Shown piece by piece: positions 1-5,643 of a stretch of DNA of 5,643 bases. How positions within the stretch are numbered: the stretch's first letter is position 1; every line of letters begins with the position of its first letter. The translations under genes were made by a program, and so were the position numbers. This DNA comes from Bryobacterales bacterium (GTDB lineage: Bacteria; Acidobacteriota; Terriglobia; Bryobacterales; Bryobacteraceae), in contig SHUN01000243.1 of NCBI GenBank assembly GCA_009697495.1, positions 1 to 5,643 of the forward strand, read 5' to 3'. The notes below the pieces were generated by a model that worked only from the letters and a program-made list of their open reading frames with translations, had not been told where the DNA came from and ran no database searches.

Positions 1-1868
1 CGCGTTATGGGGAACGCTGGGGCCGCCACTGGATGGACATCTGGCGGTACTCGGATTGGTATGGGTATCGAAAATCGAACGAAGTGCGCAACAGTCAGCG
101 GCATATTTGGCAGTGGCGGGATTGGATTGTGGAGTCGTTAAACGAGGACCGCCCATACAGCCGGATGGTGACGGAAATGCTGGCCGGGGACGAGCTCGCG
201 CCCACCGATCCGAAAGTCTTGCGCGCCACGGGCTATCTGGTGCGCAACTACAAACGCTATGACCGCGACGGCTGGATGCAGGACGTAGTGGACCATACTT
301 CGATGGCGTTTCTGGGGCTGACGCTGAAGTGCGCGCGCTGCCATGATCATAAATACGATCCGCTTTCGCAGCAGGAGTATTATCAGTTCCGTGCGTTTTT
401 TGAGCCGTACAATGTGCGGCTGGATCGCGTGCCCGGCGAGACGAATCTCGATAAGGCGGGGCTGGCGCGGGTTTACGATGCCAAGGCGGAAACGCCTACT
501 TTTCTTTTCACTGGCGGCGATGTGCAGAACCCCGATAAGTCGCGGGCGCTGACGCCGGCGATTCCGGCGGTGTTGGGAAAGGTTGGCGCGTTCGAATCTG
601 TATCGATTCCGCTCGAATCCCGCTATCCGGACATTCGCGACTTCGTGCATCGGGACTTGGTTGCGGACGGGCGCGCGGAGATCGAGAAGGCGGCGGGACC
701 TGTTCCGAAACGCGCGGCGGAAGCGCGTTTGGCTGCGTTGGAATCGCGCATTGCCGCTGACAAGGCTCAGCATTCGCAGGCAGCCAGCGCGGCGGAGTTG
801 GCGAAGACCGCGCTGCGGCTGGAACGGCAATCGAGTATTTTCACAGCGGAAGCCGACGTCGAAAAGGCCCAGCGGAAGTTGGCCGAGGCGCTACGCGATG
901 GCGCGTTTGACGAGAAGAAAATTACCGCCGCGAAGGCGGATTTGGACAAGGCTGTGGCGGCGCTGGGAAAGAAGCCCGCCGCGTATTCGCCGATTGGAGA
1001 GCAGTATCCGGAGCAATCGACGGGGCGGCGCACGGCGCTGGCGAATTGGATCGCCAACGACGCCAATCCGTTGACCGCGCGCGTGGCGGTGAACCACATT
1101 TGGGCGCGGCATTTTGGGCGCGGCCTCGTCGAATCCGTGCATGACTTTGGCCAATACGGCAAAGCGCCGACGCATCCGGAGTTGTTGGACTTTCTGGCGA
1201 CGGAACTGGTGGCGAACGGATGGCGGATGAAGCCGTTGCACCGGATGATGGTGACCAGCGACGCTTATCGCATGGCGTCAACGGGGAGCGAAACGAAGGA
1301 CCCGGATAACAAGTATTTGTGGCGCATGAATGCGCGGCGTATGGAATCCGAGGCCGTGCGCGACGCGGTGCTGCATACGGCGGGCCAGTTGGATGGCACG
1401 CTGGGCGGTCCCGAGATTGTTGAGGAGTTGGAATCGATGCGCCGAAGCCTCTATATTCGCCAGGCTCCCGACGTGCGCTCCGAGTTTCTGAGCCAGTTCG
1501 ATTCGGCCAATCCGAACGAATGCTACCGGCGCGAAGAGAGCATTGTGCCGCAACAGGCGCTGTCGTTGGCCAACAGCCGGCTGACGCTGGAGCAGGCTCG
1601 GCGGTTGGCGGCGAATTTACCGAGGGACGGGTTTGTCGAGGCGGCTTTCGAAGCGGTGCTGAACCGGCCGCCGTCGCCCGGCGAGCGGGATGACGCTTCG
1701 ACATTTCTGGTCCAACAGGCGCGCCTGCTTTCCGATCCATCGAAGCTGAAGCCCTTTGAAACCGGCGTCGCCACGCCATTGAAGCCATCCAAGGATCCCG
1801 CCCAGCGGGCGAGAGAAAACCTCGTCCATGTGCTCTTCAACCTCAACGAGTTCGTCACCATTCGATAA
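1..1868 (+). CDS. PSCyt2/PSD1 (DUF1549-DUF1553) domain protein, 5'-truncated by the window edge
   Basis: Seen: the frame is open from the left edge (first whole codon at 3) and reads [10 protein letters not shown] directly before the first ATG at 33, a family hallmark, so that ATG is internal and the true start lies upstream. Counting the Met at 33 as residue 1, the end of the PSCyt2/DUF1549 domain covers about 1-125, with the conserved [11 protein letters not shown] at 100-110. A segment typical of the family ([15 protein letters not shown], 156-170) follows, then a charged Ala/Lys/Glu-rich helical stretch at about 212-312. PSD1/DUF1553 runs from about 331 ([10 protein letters not shown], then [13 protein letters not shown]) to the C-terminal [11 protein letters not shown]. 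Known: the family is abundant in Planctomycetes, Verrucomicrobia and Acidobacteriota; full-length members often have a signal peptide and a PSCyt1 cytochrome-like domain at the N-terminus. The biochemical role is not established. Inferred: exported protein, co-transcribed with the DUF1501 gene five bases downstream. CxxCH may bind heme c or a metal. No frameshift or internal stop is seen. Family assignment is firm; function is not. Confidence 0.95.
   Translation, partial: RYGERWGRHWMDIWRYSDWYGYRKSNEVRNSQRHIWQWRDWIVESLNEDRPYSRMVTEMLAGDELAPTDPKVLRATGYLVRNYKRYDRDGWMQDVVDHTSMAFLGLTLKCARCHDHKYDPLSQQEYYQFRAFFEPYNVRLDRVPGETNLDKAGLARVYDAKAETPTFLFTGGDVQNPDKSRALTPAIPAVLGKVGAFESVSIPLESRYPDIRDFVHRDLVADGRAEIEKAAGPVPKRAAEARLAALESRIAADKAQHSQAASAAELAKTALRLERQSSIFTAEADVEKAQRKLAEALRDGAFDEKKITAAKADLDKAVAALGKKPAAYSPIGEQYPEQSTGRRTALANWIANDANPLTARVAVNHIWARHFGRGLVESVHDFGQYGKAPTHPELLDFLATELVANGWRMKPLHRMMVTSDAYRMASTGSETKDPDNKYLWRMNARRMESEAVRDAVLHTAGQLDGTLGGPEIVEELESMRRSLYIRQAPDVRSEFLSQFDSANPNECYRREESIVPQQALSLANSRLTLEQARRLAANLPRDGFVEAAFEAVLNRPPSPGERDDASTFLVQQARLLSDPSKLKPFETGVATPLKPSKDPAQRARENLVHVLFNLNEFVTIR
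330..344 (+). other. CxxCH motif in the PSCyt2 domain
   Basis: The codons read Cys-Ala-Arg-Cys-His, followed by Asp-His-Lys-Tyr-Asp-Pro. CxxCH is the covalent heme-attachment signature of c-type cytochromes, and this block is strongly conserved in PSCyt2/DUF1549 proteins. Whether these proteins bind heme here has, to my knowledge, not been settled; the extra His and Asp just after could equally coordinate a metal. Only one such motif is visible in the fragment; any PSCyt1 motif would lie beyond the left edge. Confidence 0.75.
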
Positions 1869-1873
1869 ACCTT

Positions 1874-1939
1874 ATGCAACGCCGCACATTCCTCTATCAG
1901 ACCGGACTTGGCTTCACAGGCCTCGCGATGCACGCGGCC
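1874..1939 (+). other. Predicted Tat-type signal peptide of the DUF1501 protein
   Basis: The first 22 residues have a twin-arginine motif (RRTFLY at 3-8, near the RRxFLK consensus), a Gly/Leu/Phe-containing moderately hydrophobic core at about 9-18, and small residues (Ala21, Ala22) near a likely cleavage point. The cleavage site is not a clean AxA, so its position is approximate. A Tat signal suggests export after folding, as expected for a metal-loaded enzyme. Confidence 0.65.
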
Positions 1940-3268
1940 GAAACCAAGCCGCACTTTACGCCCAAGGCCAAGCGCGTGATCTGGCTCTTCATGATCGGCG
2001 GCGCGAGCCAAATGGAGACCTTCGACCCGAAGCCCGCGCTGAATAAATACGCGGGGAAAACCATCGACGAAACGCCTTTCACGGACACGCAAAACAGCCC
2101 GTACGTGAAGAAGAATCTGCGTGAGGTGATCGCCGGATTGCACAAAGTACACCCGTCGATTTATCCGATGCAGGTTGGGTTTCAGAAGCGGGGGAAGAGC
2201 GGCTTGGAAGTGTCGGACTGGTTCCCGCATGTGGGCGGATGTATCGATGACATCGCGGTCGTGCGGTCCATGTGGACTACCGACAACAACCACGGCGCGC
2301 AGCTTCAGTTTCATACCGGCCGCCACGTTTTGGAAGGCCAGTTCCCGACCATCGGCGCGTGGGTGCATTACGGCCTTGGATCGTTGAACGACAACCTGCC
2401 GCAGTTCGTCGTGCTGGGCGAGCCGATTGATTCCTGCTGCGGCGGGCCGTGGGCGCATGGCGCGCATTATCTGGGGCCGGAGCACGACGGCGTGCAGCTG
2501 AAAGTGGATGCGAAGAACCCGCTGCCGTTCGCATCGCCGGGGCCGGATGTGTATCAGGAGGAGCAGGAGCGCGAGTTTGCGTTGATCGATAAGCTGAACC
2601 GCGCGACGCAGATCAAGTATCCGGAAGACGCGGCATTGCGGGCACGGATCAAGTCGTATGAGCTGGCGTTCCGCATGCAGACGGCGGTGCCGGACGTGAT
2701 GCGTTTGGACCGCGAAACGGAGGCGACGCGGAAGATGTACGGGCTGGATGAGAAGATCACGCAGCCGTTTGGCGAGATCTGTTTATCGGCTCGCCGATTG
2801 GTTGAGCAGGGGACGCGCTTCGTGCAGATTTTCCACGGAGCGGGCGGCGCGGGCGCGTGGGACGCGCATTCGAATCTGAAGACGGGCCACGAGAAGCTGA
2901 GCAAGCAAACGGATAAGCCGATTGCGGGATTGCTGCAGGATTTGAAGCAGCGGGGGTTGCTTGAAGACACGCTTGTTGTCTGGTGTACCGAGTTTGGCCG
3001 GACGCCGGGCGCGCAGAATTCGAACGGGCGCGATCATCATCCGTACGGCTTTTCCGTATGGCTCGCCGGGGGCGGTGTGAAGGGAGGTATTACCCACGGT
3101 GCTACTGATGAACTCGGGTTTCACGCGGTGGAAAATCGGCACTATGTCACCGATCTGCACGCGACGGTGCTGCATCAATTAGGCCTCGACCCGAGGCGAA
3201 TGGAAATTCCCGGAAGGAAGCGCATCGAGTTGGACTTCGGCGCTCCCATCCGGGAAATTCTGGCTTAG
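1874..3268 (+). CDS. DUF1501 family protein, Tat-type signal, alkaline phosphatase/sulfatase-like fold
   Basis: A complete 464-residue protein, a usual length for DUF1501. Seen: an N-terminal twin Arg ([10 protein letters not shown], residues 2-11), then a weakly hydrophobic stretch to about residue 22. The first conserved block is [13 protein letters not shown] (42-54). Others are HTGRH (147-151), WDAHSN (329-334), WCTEFGRTP (370-378), GRDHHP (385-390), GGGVKGG (399-405) and [12 protein letters not shown] (428-439). Known: DUF1501 proteins are distant relatives of sulfatases and alkaline phosphatases and often sit beside PSCyt2/PSD1 genes. Inferred: Asp51, Asp330, His332, Glu373, Asp387 and His388 are candidate metal ligands, which would make this a metal-dependent hydrolase of the periplasm or surface; the substrate is unknown. 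The ATG at 1874 is chosen because it places RR at residues 3-4 and follows the upstream stop by five bases. No strong Shine-Dalgarno is seen, so translation is probably coupled to the upstream gene. It ends two bases before the stop of the convergent receptor gene. Confidence 0.95.
   Translation: MQRRTFLYQTGLGFTGLAMHAAETKPHFTPKAKRVIWLFMIGGASQMETFDPKPALNKYAGKTIDETPFTDTQNSPYVKKNLREVIAGLHKVHPSIYPMQVGFQKRGKSGLEVSDWFPHVGGCIDDIAVVRSMWTTDNNHGAQLQFHTGRHVLEGQFPTIGAWVHYGLGSLNDNLPQFVVLGEPIDSCCGGPWAHGAHYLGPEHDGVQLKVDAKNPLPFASPGPDVYQEEQEREFALIDKLNRATQIKYPEDAALRARIKSYELAFRMQTAVPDVMRLDRETEATRKMYGLDEKITQPFGEICLSARRLVEQGTRFVQIFHGAGGAGAWDAHSNLKTGHEKLSKQTDKPIAGLLQDLKQRGLLEDTLVVWCTEFGRTPGAQNSNGRDHHPYGFSVWLAGGGVKGGITHGATDELGFHAVENRHYVTDLHATVLHQLGLDPRRMEIPGRKRIELDFGAPIREILA
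3183..3260. other. Two inverted repeats at the convergent gene junction
   Basis: Two potential stem-loops lie in the last codons of the DUF1501 gene. The first pairs GCCTCG (3183-3188) with CGAGGC (3192-3197) around a three-base loop, perfectly. The second pairs 3203-3214 with 3249-3260: 11 of 12 pairs, with one A-A mismatch, and a smaller stem (3219-3223 with 3240-3244, AGCGC/GCGCT) inside its loop. Neither is followed by a T-run on either strand, so neither is a standard intrinsic terminator. Because the two genes are separated by two bases, transcription from both sides must end inside coding sequence, and these structures are candidates to contribute. They may also be chance pairings in GC-rich DNA. 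Confidence 0.3.
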
Positions 3269-3270
3269 GG

Positions 3271-5643
3271 TTAGAACGACAGACGCAGCGCGAACTGAAT
3301 CTGCCGGGGCGTGCCGACGATGCTGGTAATGATACCGGCGTTCGGATTGCCGATAGCGGTGTTCGGCAGGTCGAACTGCGCATGGTTAAACAGGTTGAAC
3401 ATTTCGGTGCGGAATTGCAGTTTTAACTTTTCGGTCAAAGCAAAATTTTTGAACACCGAGTAATCGAAGTTCACGCGGCCGGGACCGGTGAGGATGTTGC
3501 GGCCGCCATTGCCGAAGGTGAAGAGGGCGGGGGCGCCCCAGGCCGCGCCGGAAGCAGCGGTGCCGAACGACGTGTCGAACCACTTGGCAACCGTGGGATT
3601 GTCGATAGCGCCGGACTTGTAACGATCCGGGCGGCTGCCGCCGGCGTTGGAAACTGAATTGGCCAAAACCGGAGTGAACGGCAGCCCGCTCTGCAACGCC
3701 ATGATGGCGTTCATGTCCCAGCCGCCGATCAGGTTGTCGGCCAGCTTGCTCGACGTGCTGAACTTCCGGCCTTTGCCGAAGGGCAGTTCGTAGTTCATGC
3801 TGTGGACCAGGCGGTGCCGCTGGTCGAAGCCGGAATTGCCGCGGTCATTGCGGCGGAAACGGATGTCCTGCGGCATCGGGCCGTTGTCAGCGCCGCCGAA
3901 CTGGTTGGCGACGATGTCAATGGAATGCGCCCACGTATAAGCCGTCAGGAAGCCGATGCCACTGGCGAAACGGCGCTCAATCGTCGTCTGGAGCGAGTGA
4001 TAAGCCGCCAGGCCATCGGAGACCTGGTAATCGGCGTTGATCACATTAGGCGCGATAAAGCGCAGCGGACGGCGAAGCGCCGGGGCTTCCGGGCCGGGCA
4101 CAGTCTGGTTGTAGTTAAACTGCGTCTCCAGACGGCGGCCCAAATTGCCGACGTAAGCGATCTTGAAAATCAGGTCTTTCGGCAACTGCTGCTGCAACTG
4201 CAAGTTGAACTGCTCGGCATAACCAGAGCGGAAGTTCGGATTGATGGCGATGAGGCTTCCAAGAGGGTTGTTGGCAACGACAGCGGGGTCGAGGTTCGGA
4301 ATCGGAGGCAGACCATCGCTGACGCGGCGCGGCGTGGCCACGAACTGGTTGATGTCCACGGTGTTGATGGGGCCAAACGGCAACTGCCGGTGACGCCGCA
4401 TCAACAAGCCTTCGCTGCCGGCGGGGTTAAAGAAAATACCGGCGCCGCCACGAAGGACAGTGCCCTTCCGCACGCGATACGCAAAGCCCAGGCGCGGCGC
4501 GAAGTTGTTTCGGTCGGCGCGAACTCCGGTCGCCGAATCGGTATTGAAACCGGCGATCAGCAACTTGCCCGTGACGACATCGAAGTTCGTCCACTTGTCC
4601 TTCAACTCGCGGGTCGGCGTGTCGACTTCATAGCGTAGGCCCACGTTGAGCGAGAGTTTGTCAGTCACCTTCCAGTCGTCCTGCACAAAGAAGTTCCATT
4701 CCCACTGGATGATACGCGGGGTGAAGAGAGTGAAGTCCTGTTCAATGAAATTGGCCGTTCCCAGAAGCAGTGCCGCCATTCCGTCTCCAGTGGCGCCGGC
4801 ATTGTTCGGGTTGTCGGTAAAGGTGCGGCCGAAATTGAAACGGCCGTTGCCGCGGTTGGTTTGGTACTGCGTCAGACGGCGTTGCCGCGTGTCGGTTCCG
4901 AATTTCAGAGTGTGTTTGCCGCGGATATTGGTGAAGGCGACGGCCGGATTGTAAGTATCTTCAAAACGGATGATCGGCAGCGATCGCGTCTGGCCGATGC
5001 CCGAATAACCCGCCGGGCTGAAAATGGGCAGACCATCGGAGTTCGGTCCCTGATTGGATCCTTTAACGCCAAGCTTTTCGCCAAGCTTCGCGCCGGGCGC
5101 AGCGCCTTCCTGGAGGAAGACGAGGTCGAAGCGGTTGAAGCCAAACTTCGCCTCCATGATGAACGTGGGTGTCCAGGTGCGGACCCAGTTGATCACGCTG
5201 TGGAAGGCCTTGAGCGAGGAATCGCCGGCGAAGGTGTCCTCGTTGCCGAGGCCGAACTTGCCATCCAAGCCCGGGATCGTCGCGTCAAGGAAAGTGGAAG
5301 GCCGTGTGGAAACAGTGTTCTGCTGCGAGTAGCGCGCGAAGAAGTTATTCTTCTCGTTCAAATTCCAGTCGACGCGACCGTCAACCTGGTTCCACCGCTG
5401 CCTTTCTTTCGGCGAGGTGGTCTGGTTATTGACGATCCCGGCGCGTGTCGGCAGCGGATACGCCTGCACCATGCGAGCCATCACCGGGTCGAAGCGATTC
5501 GACGGAATCGTGCGCCCAGGAAACGGATCGCGAGTGAAGCCGCTGGCCGTGCCTGGAGCGGCTCGGAGGGTGGAAGGGTCGAAGATATCGCGGACGGCGT
5601 TGAAATCGCCGCGACGGATATCGGCGGTAGGAACGGTGTTGAC
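3271..5643 (-). CDS. Oar-like TonB-dependent outer-membrane receptor, N-terminus beyond the window edge
   Basis: 790 residues are visible and the frame is still open at the right edge. The GTG at 5484 is not the start: the 53 codons upstream of it read family sequence, including VPTADIRRGDF and DPFPGRTIPSNRFDPV (visible residues 39-54). The visible part is an outer-membrane beta-barrel with alternating aromatic strands. Recognisable blocks are FVQDDWKVTDKLSLNVGLRY (about 319-338), RSGYAEQFNLQLQQQLP in the middle, the late strand RTEMFNLFNHAQFD (745-758), and a C-terminal strand ending LRLSF; the final Phe fits the BAM insertion signal. Known: Acidobacteriota encode many such receptors of roughly 1,100-1,200 residues, with an N-terminal signal peptide, carboxypeptidase-regulatory-like domain and plug; they resemble Oar of Myxococcus. 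So some 300-400 residues are probably missing here. Inferred: energised by TonB-ExbBD, importing or binding a large substrate that cannot be named from sequence. It converges on the DUF1501 gene with a two-base gap. No frameshift or internal stop is seen. Confidence 0.95.
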   Translation of the reverse strand, partial: VNTVPTADIRRGDFNAVRDIFDPSTLRAAPGTASGFTRDPFPGRTIPSNRFDPVMARMVQAYPLPTRAGIVNNQTTSPKERQRWNQVDGRVDWNLNEKNNFFARYSQQNTVSTRPSTFLDATIPGLDGKFGLGNEDTFAGDSSLKAFHSVINWVRTWTPTFIMEAKFGFNRFDLVFLQEGAAPGAKLGEKLGVKGSNQGPNSDGLPIFSPAGYSGIGQTRSLPIIRFEDTYNPAVAFTNIRGKHTLKFGTDTRQRRLTQYQTNRGNGRFNFGRTFTDNPNNAGATGDGMAALLLGTANFIEQDFTLFTPRIIQWEWNFFVQDDWKVTDKLSLNVGLRYEVDTPTRELKDKWTNFDVVTGKLLIAGFNTDSATGVRADRNNFAPRLGFAYRVRKGTVLRGGAGIFFNPAGSEGLLMRRHRQLPFGPINTVDINQFVATPRRVSDGLPPIPNLDPAVVANNPLGSLIAINPNFRSGYAEQFNLQLQQQLPKDLIFKIAYVGNLGRRLETQFNYNQTVPGPEAPALRRPLRFIAPNVINADYQVSDGLAAYHSLQTTIERRFASGIGFLTAYTWAHSIDIVANQFGGADNGPMPQDIRFRRNDRGNSGFDQRHRLVHSMNYELPFGKGRKFSTSSKLADNLIGGWDMNAIMALQSGLPFTPVLANSVSNAGGSRPDRYKSGAIDNPTVAKWFDTSFGTAASGAAWGAPALFTFGNGGRNILTGPGRVNFDYSVFKNFALTEKLKLQFRTEMFNLFNHAQFDLPNTAIGNPNAGIITSIVGTPRQIQFALRLSF

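Noticed and set aside
33..35. ATG at 33 as the start of the PSCyt2/PSD1 gene
   Set aside because: The ten codons upstream to the window edge read conserved family sequence ([10 protein letters not shown]) in the same frame, so the gene begins outside the window.
922..1788. 288-codon open frame on the minus strand inside the PSD1 region
   Set aside because: The product is extremely Arg/Pro/Ser/Ala-rich and antisense to the conserved PSD1 domain; this is a GC-rich shadow frame.
1523..2485. 320-codon open frame on the minus strand across the junction of the first two genes
   Set aside because: It is antisense to conserved parts of both PSD1 and DUF1501, is rich in Arg and His with no recognisable domain, and is best explained as a shadow frame.
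3203..3260. Intrinsic terminator between the convergent genes
   Set aside because: The stems are real on paper but have no T-run on either strand, and the larger one has a long loop; I report them only as inverted repeats with low confidence.
3802..4638. 278-codon open frame on the plus strand inside the receptor gene
   Set aside because: It is antisense to a well-recognised beta-barrel, has Arg/Val/Ala-rich sequence with no family resemblance, and is expected from the GC-rich codon pattern.
5482..5484. GTG at 5484 (minus strand) as the start of the receptor gene
   Set aside because: The frame stays open to the right edge and the extra 53 codons read typical Oar-like receptor sequence; there is no signal peptide after the GTG.

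Overview
The window is almost entirely coding and holds three genes. Two are cut by the window edges. The gene content suggests a GC-rich member of the Acidobacteriota, most likely the Solibacter/Bryobacter group. That is an inference from a PSCyt2/PSD1 (DUF1549/DUF1553) plus DUF1501 gene pair lying next to a very large Oar-like TonB-dependent receptor, a combination greatly expanded in that lineage. Planctomycetes and Verrucomicrobia share the first two families, but the receptor subtype fits Acidobacteriota better.

Layout. Positions 1-1868 (+) hold the C-terminal part of a PSCyt2/PSD1 protein; its start lies off the left edge. Five bases later, positions 1874-3268 (+) hold a complete DUF1501 protein of 464 residues with a twin-arginine-type signal peptide. 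The spacing implies one operon. Two bases after its stop codon comes the stop codon of the convergent third gene, at 3271-5643 (-). This is an Oar-like TonB-dependent outer-membrane receptor whose reading frame is still open at the right edge, so its signal peptide, carboxypeptidase-regulatory-like domain and probably most of its plug lie outside.

How the genes may work together. The first two families are repeatedly found side by side and are predicted to be exported. One carries a conserved CxxCH motif (cytochrome-like or metal-binding). The other belongs to the alkaline phosphatase/sulfatase fold superfamily. A joint periplasmic or cell-surface role is plausible, but the substrate is not known. 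The convergent receptor may import an oligomeric substrate or may be unrelated; it is on the opposite strand and cannot be in the same operon.

No RNA genes, mobile elements, CRISPR arrays or intergenic regions of useful size are present. The most unusual features are the two-base convergent junction with nearby inverted repeats, and a charged, coiled-coil-like linker between the two conserved domains of the first protein. I did not find clear evidence of a wholly new system; the least characterised element is the PSCyt2/PSD1-DUF1501 pair itself.
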